Assembly (NCBI RefSeq): GCF_030272615.1
Contig: NC_081412.1
Location: forward strand, 96,905,796-96,969,795
Source: Cryptomeria japonica
Taxonomy: Eukaryota; Streptophyta; Pinopsida; Cupressales; Cupressaceae
Length of the DNA: 64,000 nucleotides
Reading direction: 5' to 3'
The translations under genes and the position numbers were made by a program. Shown piece by piece: positions 48,681 through 59,841 of the stretch (the first letter of the stretch is position 1; the number at the start of each line of letters is the position of its first letter). The notes below the pieces were generated by a model, which did not search any database, had not been told where the DNA came from, and saw nothing but the letters and a program-made list of their open reading frames with translations.

Positions 48681-49343
48681 GAGTCTCCCTTGTAAGGATC
48701 GAAGTTGACTGATATTTCTGAGTGGCGGCATGTTCAAGATAGCCTTGACTTTTGCTGGATTGGCTTCGATTCCTCTTTTGGACACAATGAATCCTAGGAG
48801 CTTCCCGGAGGTTACTCCAAAGACACATTTCTTGGGATTTAATCTTACTTTGTATTTTTCCAACCGATCAAAGATGATTGAAAGTATGTCCAAATGTGTA
48901 TCTCTGTCTACTGATTTACCCAAGAGATCATCAACATAATCTTCCACGGTCACGTGCATGAGATCATGAAAGATAGTAGTCATGGCTCTTTGATATGTAG
49001 CACCTACATTTTTTAGCCCAAAGGGCATGACATTCCAGCAGAAAGTTCCCCAAGGACAAGTGAATGATGTTTTGTGTTGATCCTCGGGTGCGATCCTTAT
49101 TTGATTATAACCAGAAAATCCATCCATTAATGATAACATCTCGTGACCTGCCGTGAGATCAACAATCAAGTCAATGTTTGGTAATGGGAAGTCATCCTTT
49201 GGACAAGCTTTGTTGATGTCTCTGAAATCTGTACATATTCTGATGCTGCGATCTGGCTTACTGACAGGTACTAAATTGGAGATCCATTCAGGATAATCAA
49301 TTGGGCGTATGAATCCGACATCCAATAATTTCTCCAGCTCTGC
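48681..49343 (-). pseudogene. rt: Gypsy B reverse transcriptase
   Basis: Complete RT core in an open frame: LLDVGFIRPIDYPEWISNLV, RICTDFRDINKACPKDDFPL, MDGFSGYNQIRIAPEDQ, PWGTFCWNVMPFGLKN, catalytic YVDDLLGKS and KLLGFIVSKRGIE. Gypsy-type, with the best match in style to Tat elements. The domain itself has no stop; the first stop is immediately after it (48678-48680). Confidence 0.93.
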
Positions 49344-51287
49344 TTTGACTAGTAATGCCACTTGTGGATGCATTTTTCTTAAATTCTGTTTCTCTAGCTT
49401 TGCCCCTGGTTTGACTGTCAGATGATGCATTACCAAATCCGGATCTATTCCAGGCATATCAGCGTATGACCATGCAAATTTGATTTGTCGTTCCTTGAAG
49501 AAACTTATGAACTGTGACCTTTCGGACTCTGTCAATGATTTAGCCAGGAATATGTTGTGTGGAACCTCTTTCGTACCAATGTTTGTTTTGATAGTTTCCT
49601 CTACTAGCATGGATGACTTTTCTTCATACGAGGCTGGGAGAATGTCGAGCCTTCCATCTTCGGGTGCCTCAGAGAGGTTTTTGCTCTCAGATACATCCTT
49701 TCTTTTTACTTTTTTGGGATCAGATAGCGCCACAGTGTGGTTTTCGCCATAAGACCCTTGATTTGTTCTTATTTTCACATTTATGCGATTGGAAGGTCCG
49801 ACACCCTCACCAAAATATGCCATGTTGTTGAGTTCTATAGTGTATCCTGCTTTGTGGTCCCCAAGGGGAAGATCATCTTGTATGCCAAGATAGTCAATAA
49901 TAGCTTCATCATTTTGGAAGGTGTCAAATAGTGCTAGTCCTTCCTGATCCCAGTCAATGAGTTGGTGGTGGACAAGGGGAAGGCCTTTAATGTCTTCAGA
50001 GTTTGCGGGGTTAAGAGTGAAGATGTGGTTATATTCGGGTATGTCGAGGTACTTATCAAGGTCATCGATGGCACTCTCCTCATCAGTCTCGATCGCAAGC
50101 GAATCCAAATTGTCATCACTAGTAGCGCATTCTAGGATAGGTGTTCTCATCCTATGTGATTTCGACCTAGAACCTTGAGATGAAGACTGTGCGGAATCCT
50201 CATGGTTTGTTTCTTGACCAACTCTGAACTTTTTATAAAATTCCTCTTCTTCTGTGGGTTCATCTGGCTCTCTGAATATATCAGTGAGCTCATAGTCACT
50301 GGAGGATTTGTCTGAACCCCATTCCCATTCGTTGGAGTCTATGGAATAGTGATCCTCTTGTTGAATTTTGGCAACTTTGATTTGTGATTCCTTTTCTGTC
50401 CTTTTAGTGTGGATCTTGGAAGTCAGGAAACCAAGTCCCTTCGAGCGTTCCCTTTTTACAGTCAATTCAGGTTGTAAGGGTTCCATAACGCCTTCTTTTC
50501 GTAACCCAAGAGGGCTTTTTCCATCATACCCGAATTTTTGTAGAATCTTGAAGCCTTTGCCATATTTCTCACAGGGTATATTGATCTGATCTTGTGTGTC
50601 ATCTTCAATGTCTTTGTAGAGCATTTTGTATAAACCTTCCTCTTCTAGTTCGCCCCATCTTTGAAAGGTAGTAGGATCCCATTTGAATACTATGATGGAT
50701 ATTTGCTTGTTAGGATGTGGCCTTCCATATTCTTTTGGAGAGCTCATGACTTGTCGTAAATACATGGTCTGATTTAAAGTGTATTCTCCCATGCCTTTGT
50801 CCTCAAATTTGCCTTTAAGTTCACCTTGTTTTGATGTCAAAGGTTTCAATGACTCAGGGTCAATGTATGCCGAAGAAGGAACAACTTCACGAATACTGGG
50901 AATGATGGTCTCAGTATGTGATCTCAGGTTATTGCAATATATGAACGGATTAGGATCACCGTTAACTATTACCTTGACTCCATTGTGAGGAAACTTAATG
51001 CATTGGTGATATGTTGACGGGACTGCCCTCATTTCATGAATCCAAGGATGTCCTAACAATATATTATAAGTGAGATCTAAATCCAGGACTTGAAAAACCA
51101 CATCCTTTGTAACTGGCCCAATTCTTAGAGGTAAGGTGACCGTGCCCTTTGATGAGCGTTCTTCATCATCATATGCCTTGATGGTGATTTGATTTGTTGA
51201 ATTCACATCTTTATCAGAATATCCCAATTGTTTAATGGTGCTCAATGTACAAATGTTTAGACCAGCTCCTCCATCTATCAGGACTCA
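49344..51287 (-). pseudogene. pro: Gypsy B protease, G-patch linker
   Basis: The protease starts after a TGA at 51285-51287, where Gypsy A has Trp. Active-site context LIDGGAGLNICTL, then QLGYSD, GTVTLPLRIGPVTKDV and LLGHPWIHEMRAV. A G-patch-like motif lies at about 50421-50567: KYGKGFKILQKFGYDGKSPL followed by GLRKEG and RSKGLGF. An acidic, Ser-rich linker (about 49550-50400) leads to the RT. G-patch motifs bind nucleic acid and occur next to protease in some retroviruses. In Gypsy A this linker is replaced by an unrelated sequence. Confidence 0.85.
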
Positions 51288-53843
51288 CTTTATTTGATGT
51301 TTGTTTATGAAGGCTTCAACATGTAGTGGTGCATTATGTGGCTGACTTACGGAGGCATCATCAGCTTCTGTGAATGTAAGGGAATGTGGAATGGAAAGGT
51401 ATCCCACCATGGCTTGAAACTGGTCCATGTTCAGATCAGTAGGAACGGCGGTGTCTCTCAAGATTTTGTCAAGAATAGCTTTATGAGCGGGGGATATGCG
51501 TAAGAGCTCAAGGATGGAGATGAGCACGGGTGTCTTCCCTAACTGTTCTACAAGGTCATACTCAGGTTTGGTAGATGAAGAAGCGGTGTTTTTAGTTGAA
51601 GCACCTGGCAAAGTAATTTTACCTCGACAGGTTGTAACATGACATTCAAAAGTAGGTTCGGAAGAAGATCCAACACCTCTTAGGACAATCTTGGGTCTCT
51701 GAGGAAGATTCTCAGGGTTTTTGTTCTTGATGGTAATAGTAGAGATATGATTGTCCATCGAGATGTGATAGATAGTTGAATCATAGTTATAAGGTGCTCT
51801 AGTATAGTTGGCTTGATCATCTGTGACTTTAGCTTTTCCCTTGTCGTGCTTTGGGAATGGTTCCTTAAACATCTCATGTTCTTGATTGGATGAGTGTCCC
51901 TCAATCTCAATGTCACCTCTATCAATGAGATCTTGTACGATATTCTTCAGTCGATGACAATTTCCTATTTTATGACCCTTGCTCTTATGAAATTCACAAT
52001 ACTCATCATCATTCCACCAATTTGGTTTAACCTTTGGTTCATATGGAGGAAAATCTGGAACTGTGATCACTTTGTTTGCCACAAGCTTTTTGAAGACTGA
52101 TTCAAGTGGTTCTCCCAATGGAGTGTACTTCCTTCATGATCTAGAAGTTGTTTGAGTATTCACTTGATTGTTTGTAGAACTTGATCCTGAAAAGATGAAT
52201 TTGGGTCGCACTGTATTGGCATCAACAACACCATCATTGACTGTGTTCTTGTTTTTATTCCAAAATCTTGGCTTGTCTTTTCCTTTAAAGTCATCTTTGT
52301 TCTCCTTGAATATCTTAATGACTCCTTGTTCAATTAGGACCTTTTTTGTTGCTAAGCCCTTTTCAATGACATCCTTGAAGGTGGACAAACAAGCTTTCCT
52401 TAGATCATAACCAATGTCCTTGTTAACGTTTTGGGTGAACATTTCTACCATTTGTTTTTGTGGAATTTCACAAGAGCATCTGCTGGCTAGATTTCTCCAT
52501 CTTTGTAAAAATGATGCAAAAGACTCTCCCTCTTTTTGCTTGGTATTGCAAAAAGTAGTGACTGATATGTCTGTCTCTATATTGTATGAGAAATGTTGAA
52601 TAAATGCCTTTGCTAAGTCACCCCATGACTTAATACCAGGTGGGAGTTGGGAGAACCATTCCATAGCTTGATCACCTAAGCTTTGTGGGAATAATCTCAT
52701 CAAATATGTCTCTTCTGAGGCTACTTCAATGCAAGCTGTGAAAAACTAACTTATGTGTGCCTTAGGATCCCCTTTTCCTCTATACTTATCAAATTTAGGC
52801 ATCACAAAGTGTGTAGGAAATGGAGGCATTGGAATACTCTTGTCGAATGGATAAGGACATATGTCTCTCATTGTGTATGTTGGCTTCAGTGTATTTATGT
52901 CCTCCATTTTCTTTTGTAAGTCCCTGATTTGTTGCTCCAAATTTCTCTTAGGTGGAGATCGACTTCTTGAACCATACCCCATGTTTGAGGCACAAATTTG
53001 AGGAGGAGCTTGTTGCATATATGGATGATATTGATCATACACATGTTCATATGGAGGAGGTCTATATTGATGCGGCATATATGGAGCACTTGGTATAGAT
53101 TCATGTTGAGGAATCCCATATCTATTTTGCGCATGTATACCATATTCTACAGGCATGTCATGTTCCATTGTGTTGCCCCCAAATTTGACATGAGGTTTCC
53201 TTGTGTCCAAATTTTGAGCATGCCTTTGAATATCCAATTTCTTTGGTGGTTGATCCTTAGCATTAGTATGTGATTGAGCATATTTGTCTACATAAGACTT
53301 CCATAATGGTCTACGAAGGTAAGTATCATATGCTTGAATATGTGTATGTGGGACCTCTGGTTTTTGAAGCAAAGCTGACGGTGATTCAGGTACCATATGT
53401 GGTCCTCTATTTCCTCCACTATTAGGTCTCCTTTGATCCATGTTGGAGTGAGTTTGTTGCAAAGGTCGATTTTCCATTATTTGAGACATGTCAAAATCAT
53501 GAGGTATCTTGGCTCCACTTTGTGCCATCATTTGTAAGAAGTATTGTCTATCCCTCCTCATTATTTCCTCAACCAATTGATTGAAACGGGGATTCATAAT
53601 GGATTCTTCCACATCTGCTGAATGTATTGAAAAATTGTCCATATTGTCATTGTGTGTAACATTGTTGTTTGTAGTGTCTGTGTTCTCCACATTTGGAATG
53701 TTTCTATAGACATCCATATCAGGCAATGTAGTGTGATCAGTATTGAAAAATAAATCATTGTCATACTCATAAGAACTCATGTTTGCGGACTCTTGAGCCT
53801 CTTTAGTTTCTCTCCTAGATTTTTGAAGATGGGTTTCAACCAT
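51288..53843 (-). pseudogene. gag: Gypsy B gag, two internal stops
   Basis: Start at the ATG for MVETHLQKSRRETKE. Same layout as Gypsy A gag: Asn/His-rich N-terminus, a gag core with EWFSQLPPGIKSWGDL and SFASFLQRWRNLASRC, and zinc-binding CEFHKSKGHKIGNCHRL at about 51950-52000. TAG at 52746 (Gln in Gypsy A) and TGA at 52134 (Gly in Gypsy A) interrupt it; the frame is otherwise continuous with pol. By comparison with Gypsy A both breaks are single-base changes. Confidence 0.92.
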
Positions 53844-54335
53844 GAACTAGGTATTGACCAAGATGTGTAAGACTAGATGAAAATGGAAAAAGTATGGAAG
53901 ACCAAGAGTTGGATGGAATGTAAATGAATCTGAGGTGTACTTGCAAATGTCCAAAGTGTAAGACCAAGTATGTATGTAGTAGAGTAGGTGTGACTTCCAA
54001 AGAGAGGATAGTTTCTCTTGATGAGGAAAGCTGACCTTGACCCTAAGTAAGACCAAATGAGACCCAAAGGTAAGAAACCTTGATGAGGGACTACTTAGCA
54101 AAGTGTTGTTGTATGTAGTGTGTTGACAAAGTATGATGAGGACAAGCAAGTGACCTTTTGACCCAAGTATAGACAAGTATGAATGTAAAATGAGATGTGA
54201 AGCAATGATGGACTATGTGAGACCCAAAGATAGGTTGAATGCTAGCTGAAACCTGAAGAAACAACCTAGGAAGCTCAAGAATTCCGAAACTGATTTCTTT
54301 TGTTTGCTGGACTTTGAAATTTTCTTGCAATTTTG

Positions 54336-54490
54336 AACACAGACGCGCTTGTATACTGCACAGACGCGGTTATCCGACTCAAACATGTTTCTATTCAACA
54401 CAGATGCTATTATAAACACAGACGCTATTCTGCCCTTCACAGACGTGTTTAGATGACTCAGACGTGGTTAAAACAGACACTGACGCGTTT
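54336..54490 (-). repeat. 8-copy, 20-nt-period CGCGTCTGTG array in gag leader
   Basis: Plus strand shows ACACAGACGCG-type copies with cores at about 54340, 54361, 54380, 54399, 54418, 54439, 54459 and 54479. On the sense strand of gag they read CGCGTCTGTGT. Gypsy A lacks exactly this segment. Some copies are diverged (for example CAGATGC). Confidence 0.85.
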
Positions 54491-55712
54491 CTGTAAAATT
54501 TGTGCAATTTTTTCCAATCTGTGAAGTCATTTTGTTGTGACCAAATCTTACTGTTTGACTATTTTTCGTGACAAGAGGACACAATGTTGATGAGGACTCA
54601 ATGTTTGCAAGTGTTTAGATTGACAATGACTCCAAGAAAGTGTGTTGTTTGATGTAAAAATGTTTTGCATACACTTGAAGACACAAAAAACACAATCTTT
54701 TGTTGTTTGGTTTTTGAATGTTTGAATGTTTAAAATAAGTCAAGCACAATTCTTATGGCTGGCCAAGACAATAGTTGTTGATCCCACATGGGGTTTTACC
54801 CCCGAGGCTACGCTATTCAGAGTTGATACTTAGATGTTTGACCTCACTGGCTCCACCCTCGGCACTCACTTCTCGGGTCAGCCAAGCATCAGTCCCCATG
54901 AAAACTCCCCATGGTGAACTTTGTATCTCTACTACGAACCATATGTGAGTGGGCCGCTACCAGAGGTCCGACCTCCTACCCCAACAACTAGAAGGATTTG
55001 GGCTTCTAAAACAAAAAGGTGCTAGTAAGGGCATCCGCTCGTGTGGCCATACATGCGGCACTTTCAGCTCTGTAAATACAGAAGGCTCCCAGCCGGTAGG
55101 GGTTACGCCCGACAAATGATCAAATAAATTTGATCAAACAGGTTTATGGGGAGACATAGTGTCGGTATGAACTAATCAGCACACGTTATTCATAGTTTTC
55201 ACCATGAATACATTTGATTATAGTGGTTCGGAAGAGGTGGGTTTTCCTCGCTACCACTTGGGTCGTTCTCTTCTCACTAGTAGTCCTAATGACCACACGG
55301 GAAGACAGGCCCTCTAAAGATTAAACAAAAAGAGCCTATTGCTCAAGACACAAAAGACAATGATTCAATTTTAGTGTACCAATGGAAGTGTTTGCTAGTC
55401 TATGAAAACAAGACACACAATAAAAATCAAAAACTCTTGCCAAGGACCTGCAACAAAGAGTTGTTAGTAGTTTGGGTTGTTTGAAATAATCACCCCTTCC
55501 TGCAAACACACAAGTTAGGTAAATTTTAAAACCCAAAAGACTTTGTGAAAATAGGGGCCTCCAACCAAATGATTTAGCTTCCAAGGCAAGCTGCACCAAT
55601 TGTGTTAGCTAGATCTGAAAATGTTAATCCAAAAATAAACCAAATCTGAAACCCTAAATGCAAAATCGGAAAATCGAATCAATAAAATTTCCAAAATTTT
55701 GAAACAGGAAAT

Positions 55713-55970
55713 ACACAGACGCGATTACCGCCTATGCAGACGCGACTCAGCAACAGAAACGCGGTTTTGTGAGACACAGACGCGATTAAAAACCACAGAC
55801 GCGCTTTCTGTACTCAGACGCGGTTGAAAATGACACAGACGCGTTTCAGTAACACAGACGTGCCTCCCTGGAACCTGCAAAATGAAATATGACCAAAACA
55901 CAGACACGGATCCAAATTTCTCAGACGTGCCAGAAAATCAAAAACGCGATCCGAAAGTGCGCAGACGCGA
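55713..55970 (-). repeat. 12-copy, 20-nt-period CGCGTCTGTG array near the primer site
   Basis: Cores at about 55717, 55738, 55757, 55777, 55796, 55816, 55836, 55856, then after a gap 55900, 55921, 55940 and 55961. Orientation matches gag transcription (minus). Most copies end in ACGCG followed by a T-rich or A-rich spacer. About 110 bp from the primer site. Confidence 0.87.
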
Positions 55971-56060
55971 AAATACCAAAAATGCTGCCGAAAATGTCCG
56001 ATCTGCAACTTCAAAAACACAAGACCTACAACAAGGGGGTTAAATGCAAAGGGACAAGGG

Positions 56061-56078
56061 TCCCACCGGGCGTGCCAA
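56061..56078 (-). other. Primer-binding site, Gypsy B
   Basis: Minus strand TGGCACGCCCGGTGGGAC, two or three bases inside the 5' LTR. The tRNA is not identified from sequence alone. Confidence 0.8.
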
Positions 56079-56080
56079 AA

Positions 56081-56836
56081 TGTATATGGTGAAAATGGAT
56101 AACAACAATAACAATATTGAAAGGCTAAATGAATTCAACCACCAAACCTTAGCCTAACAACAACAAAGATCCACCATAACATATGAAGATTACCTAAGAC
56201 AATGCAAATCAAATGAAATCACAAAGATTATACCATCACATGTCCAATAGGGTTTTGATCTCCATTCTTCCTATCTCCATTGATCTTGCTTGATATATTT
56301 GCTCTCAGATTTTATGTGCACAAGAGCTCAACAAAGAATGGAATGTGGTTGCAAGTAAGATCGTAGTGTAGCCAAGTCTTCAAGATTGTCGATTAGGGTT
56401 TGATAATGAAGAAGGCATCTCCTTAAATAGAAGACACCATAAGAAATGGAGGGATAAGATTGAGAGGTGTAAAAAGGAGTTCGGCTAGGATTAGAGGGTA
56501 GGTAGAAGAAATAATAAAATAATGAAAGGGGTAGGTAGTGTAGGAATTAAGAGATGAATGACATGTGTCATGTAGAAAAGGATAATGAAATAATTAAATA
56601 AATAAAGATTTATTTAATTAATAGAAGAAGTAGGATAATTAAATAAATAAGATATTTATTTAATTTAGGAAAATGATAATTTAAATAAATAAATGTATTT
56701 ATTTAAATAAGAAATAAGGCTAGAAGAGGATAAATGAATTAATTAAATAAATAAAGATTAATAGAAGAATTAGGCTTAGATAATTAAATAAATAAAATAT
56801 TTATTTAATTAGACATGACAATTTTGGGTGTCTACA
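56081..56836 (-). repeat. 5' LTR of Gypsy B
   Basis: 756 bp, near-identical to 40720-41486; it is 11 bp shorter because of a 2-bp and a 9-bp deletion. Ends TTGGGTGTCTACA, followed by the ATATG duplication. Confidence 0.95.
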
Positions 56837-57003
56837 ATATGCTTTTGAGTTTGCATGTTTAACAGTTTTGGTTATATTACTGAAGTATATGTTACCGAGG
56901 TTGAATCTAATGTTTTTATGGATGATTAAGTTTGTATGATTCACCCCCCCTGTCATCTTGTTGGTTATTGGATCTGTACTTATATTAAGTATCAGAACTA
57001 TCA
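56837..57003 (+). repeat. 3' LTR of Copia B, right portion, with Gypsy B TSD
   Basis: ATATG (duplication) then 56842-57003 matches 34517-34678 of the 5' LTR and ends ATCAGAACTATCA. The next five bases, GAGTT (57004-57008), are the Copia B duplication. Confidence 0.93.
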
Positions 57004-57008
57004 GAGTT

Positions 57009-57475
57009 GATCTTCTTTCTCCCAGTTTGTTCCCTTTCTTCTTGCATCATGTTCCACCACACTAAAGCTGATCCTTTCAACTATGTCTTAGCAATATTGA
57101 CCCTCTTTTCTTCTACAAACTCCTTGTATTCAAAATGATTGTTCAAAGCGTCTATCCAATCCAATAGCTCTTCTCCATTTAGGCTACCACTATAGACCGA
57201 TTACCATCTAGATTATCTTTGTTGAGTGATTTAAGAGCATCCAAGAAGATTTGTCGATCTTTCTCCAACTCCCTCTTTTCTATCACTACTCCTATCACAT
57301 CTACATCTGCATCATCAGTTTCATCACCCCACTCTGTGATCTTGCCCTTACCTTTCTTGGAGTCTTGCTCCCGAGCTTCATTAAGAATGTCTTGGACCAA
57401 CTTCCTAATGGCCTCTTGACTCATTACCTTAGGTGGCATGCTTCTAGCTTCTGATTCTACCTCTTGGTCTGACAT
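57009..57475 (-). pseudogene. gag: Chromovirus D gag, N-terminal part
   Basis: ATG at 57473-57475 (MSDQEVESEARSMPPKVMSQ), 24 bp inside the primer site. It has a Lys/Asp/Glu-rich N-terminus, a decayed middle, then the gag core LLDWIDALNNHFEYKEFVEE and WWNMMQEEREQTG up to the Copia B insertion point. A stop occurs in the IAKT-LKGSALVWW region near 57090 and a frame change near 57180. Confidence 0.85.
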
Positions 57476-57498
57476 ACACCACTTTGTTGAATTAAGTG

Positions 57499-57510
57499 GC
57501 TCTGATACCA
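57499..57510 (-). other. Primer-binding site (initiator Met tRNA), chromovirus D
   Basis: Minus strand TGGTATCAGAGC, three bases inside the LTR. Confidence 0.9.
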
Positions 57511-57513
57511 ATA

Positions 57514-59109
57514 TGATGTAGAGAGGTTGCTCCACTCCTTCAGGGTTTGCCTATTCCTGATGTCTCTCTAAGTTGTCTCATGAACCTTCCAATGGTTCCA
57601 CTAACCCAACCTTCCAAAGGTTGTAGGGCTCACCTTTATTGACCTTCCCAAGGTCCTATGACTAAGGTGGTCACCCCTTGACTTGTGAGTGTCCAACACT
57701 CCTCAATTGAGACTTTCCAACCGAACAACTTCTCACACCTTCCCCATGAGCCAACCCCCTCTACCCTAGGATCTTCATACACTCATTCCAAACTAGCCTA
57801 GGGTTGGTTTTCTTTTGATTTCAAACCCTATCCCTTCAACTAGGTTTGTGGAAATTACCGGTTTCAAGCTTAAGGACCAATTTTCTCTTTTAGGCCTACT
57901 AGGAGACTTAGTCCAATTAGCCCTATCAGTGAGGTATTTTGCACATATCTGCCAAAATTCCTACACACTAGTAGAAACTCTTTATCTTTTTGGATACCCT
58001 TTTGTAAATTTCATACAATATCTTAGAATTGGTTTTGGGTTTGGTCTCTAACCCACCTAACCCTTTTTAGGCCTACTTTCCACCTTATAAGCCTACAAAC
58101 TAGGGTTTTACTCAAATGTCCTCACCAGTCTGAATGATCAAGAAATATAATGATTGTATCAAGTTTGAACACCCATGAGGATGTCCAATACAACCTAGCA
58201 TCAATTTCATTCCTCAAATTTACCCATCTAGGGCCAGATGTCTATGTTCCCCATTGCTTGCCAACTCAACATGCCAAGCCTAGGGTATGGTGGCAAATCT
58301 GGAGATCAGCCTTCCTTGCTTTAAAAACAAAATGAAAATATAATGTACAAAGCCTCCTAGCATTCCACAAGGTTTTAGTATGTGGTTCCACCATGGAATG
58401 CTAGGTTTTAGCCATGAAGTCTTCAAAACCCTTGTTTCAAGGTCTTTAAGACCTGCCTGCAACAAGAATGCCAAAAATTGCAAAAAATAATACTTTAAAA
58501 CCTCAAATTACTATGAAATGGAAGAAAAGTCACTGTTCTAATAATTCATGTCTTGTTATGGGCTTGGAAGTTCGTATAGACCGTACAATACCAATAAAAC
58601 TCAATGCAAACACTAAAAAACACAAAAATTGAAGGCTAAAACTTACTCTTCTTAATTCAATTCTTCAACCAAAATTCTCAGTGATTGTCCCAAGCCTTAT
58701 ATCAGCATTGGGTTGGTTACAAATTTCATTTAACTAAAAAAGACAACCAAATAGCCATTGGTGTTTGGAAAATGCAAAAGTTGCAAAGTTGCTATGAGCA
58801 ACTCTTGTAACTTTTTGCACCTTTTACATAGTTGAGAAAATTTTGCCCAGATCAAACCTAGATCACTTCTAAAGGTTCAAATGACCTTAAAACCCATTAA
58901 AAAAAATCAACCATCTGATTCTAACATAAAATCAACTCATTCTACCAAGTACTCTTCCTGGCACCCTTAAGAGCCCATAGGCCAACACTGGCCAATCAGT
59001 GAACATCTGAGTACTTGTTCACTAACCTATTGACCTTATAACAAACCAAAATCTCAAGATTCCTAACTCTTGGAACCTATACAACAAAATTTGTTCAAGT
59101 GCTCCTACA
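57514..59109 (-). repeat. 5' LTR of chromovirus D
   Basis: About 1.6 kb, plus strand TGATGTAGAGAGG to GTGCTCCTACA. Right edge set where the gag frame of element C resumes (DDIFK). No second LTR copy of D is in the window, so edges rest on the primer site and on the interrupted gag. No gene inside; short frames around 57815-58500 look random. Confidence 0.8.
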
Positions 59110-59494
59110 CCTTAAATATATCATCCCCATTCTGGTCAATCCCCCGACAATAATCTTTATATTTCACAAGAAACAACCATTTTATCTCATCCCATGTATT
59201 GATTGTATTACTCCCTGGACTTATAAACCATCTCAAAGCTGATTCTTTTAAAGTGGCGGGGAATATTTTAATTCTATGGGCATCTGTAGTGTAATAATAA
59301 CTCCTACAAAGGACATCAAATTCAAACAAGAAAGTATCGGGGTCCTCTGTCACCAGTCCACAAAATTTAGGCAGAGAAGAAGCTGGAATGTTCTTGAGGT
59401 TAGCATTATCATGCAAATCAGAAATGGGGAACTCAAATGTTGGGTTCACAGGTGGAGGTGGGTTATTCTCACTGGCGGGTGGATTTCCTTGCAT
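59110..59494 (-). pseudogene. gag: Element C gag, N-terminal part
   Basis: ATG at 59492-59494 (MQGNPPASENNPPPPVNPTF). Intact Athila-type gag core: LPKFCGLVTEDPDTFLFEFD, LCRSYYYTTDAHRIKIFPA, LKESALRWFISPG and WDEIKWLFLVKYKDYCR, ending at the chromovirus D LTR. The frame has no stop over 128 codons. Confidence 0.9.
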
Positions 59495-59841
59495 TGGTCT
59501 TTAAGTAGCAGTTATTGGACAAGGGTCCTCTTCAGGCGGTCCGAAGAGGAAATGAAGGTTGTTCTCAGAAATGTCAAATGCAAGATGGCTCAAATTATTT
59601 GGGGTTTGATGAAGTGCAGCAAAAGGGTTTACATTTGGTGCTTCATATGGATTGAGTCTTGTTTGATTAGGATGGTTAGGAAGGAATCTACCTTGAGCAT
59701 CTCTTCTTCATCTATGCATGCAGACTCTTGAGAATTACTTAAAACAAACTAAACTATCAAACCAACTATATTGAAAACTTAAAAATTCATGATTATGACA
59801 AGTTCTTAGTTTGACACCATCCCCAGCAACAGTGCCAAAAA
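59495..59841 (-). other. Element C leader and primer-binding site
   Basis: About 350 bp without a gene. The primer site (about 59820-59837) reads TGGCACTGTTGCTGGGGA on the minus strand, close to the Athila form TGGCGCCGTTGCCGGGGA, with transitions at CpG-like positions. Confidence 0.82.

Larger units (their letters stand above)
53844..56060 (-). other. Gypsy B untranslated leader
   Basis: About 2.2 kb without a gene. From 53844 to about 55570 it is homologous to 3837-5400 in Gypsy A, except for the inserted array at 54336-54490. A block at 54750-55330 is very similar in both copies, with several short inverted repeats (for example GATGCTTG/CAAGCATC in Gypsy A). A second array at 55713-55970 has no counterpart in Gypsy A. 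Confidence 0.75.
40720..56836 (-). mobile_element. Gypsy B: complete 16.1-kb Tat-type Gypsy element with antisense PMD gene
   Basis: Minus-strand element with LTRs at 40720-41486 and 56081-56836, TSD ATATG, primer site, leader, gag-pol 46317-53843 and an oppositely oriented accessory gene at 42711-44627. Two RNase H domains, the second with a full D-E-D-D set, are the known hallmark of the Tat clade, in which extra ORFs between pol and the 3' LTR, sometimes antisense, are also known. By eye the LTRs differ by about seven substitutions and two short deletions, so it is the youngest large insertion here, as its innermost position demands. Confidence 0.94.
33143..57003 (+). mobile_element. Copia B: Ty1/Copia retrotransposon, 3' LTR split by Gypsy B
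   Basis: Plus-strand element with 5' LTR 33143-34678, perfect initiator Met primer site, gag-pol 34743-38894, PPT and 3' LTR 39354-40719 continued at 56842-57003. Without Gypsy B it is about 7.7 kb. TSD GAGTT. Inserted into the gag of chromovirus D. Confidence 0.93.
32096..59109 (-). mobile_element. Element D: truncated chromovirus, interrupted by Copia B
   Basis: Minus-strand Ty3/Gypsy chromovirus remnant: 5' LTR 57514-59109, primer site, gag (57475 down to 57009 and 33137 down to about 32590) and part of the protease to about 32096. Everything downstream of the protease is gone. It sits in the gag of element C. Five bases at its right edge are CCTTA; no partner is detectable on the truncated side. 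Confidence 0.85.

Noticed and set aside
57815-58500. Short plus and minus frames in the chromovirus D LTR
   Set aside because: They lie fully inside an LTR, lack motifs and look like chance frames.
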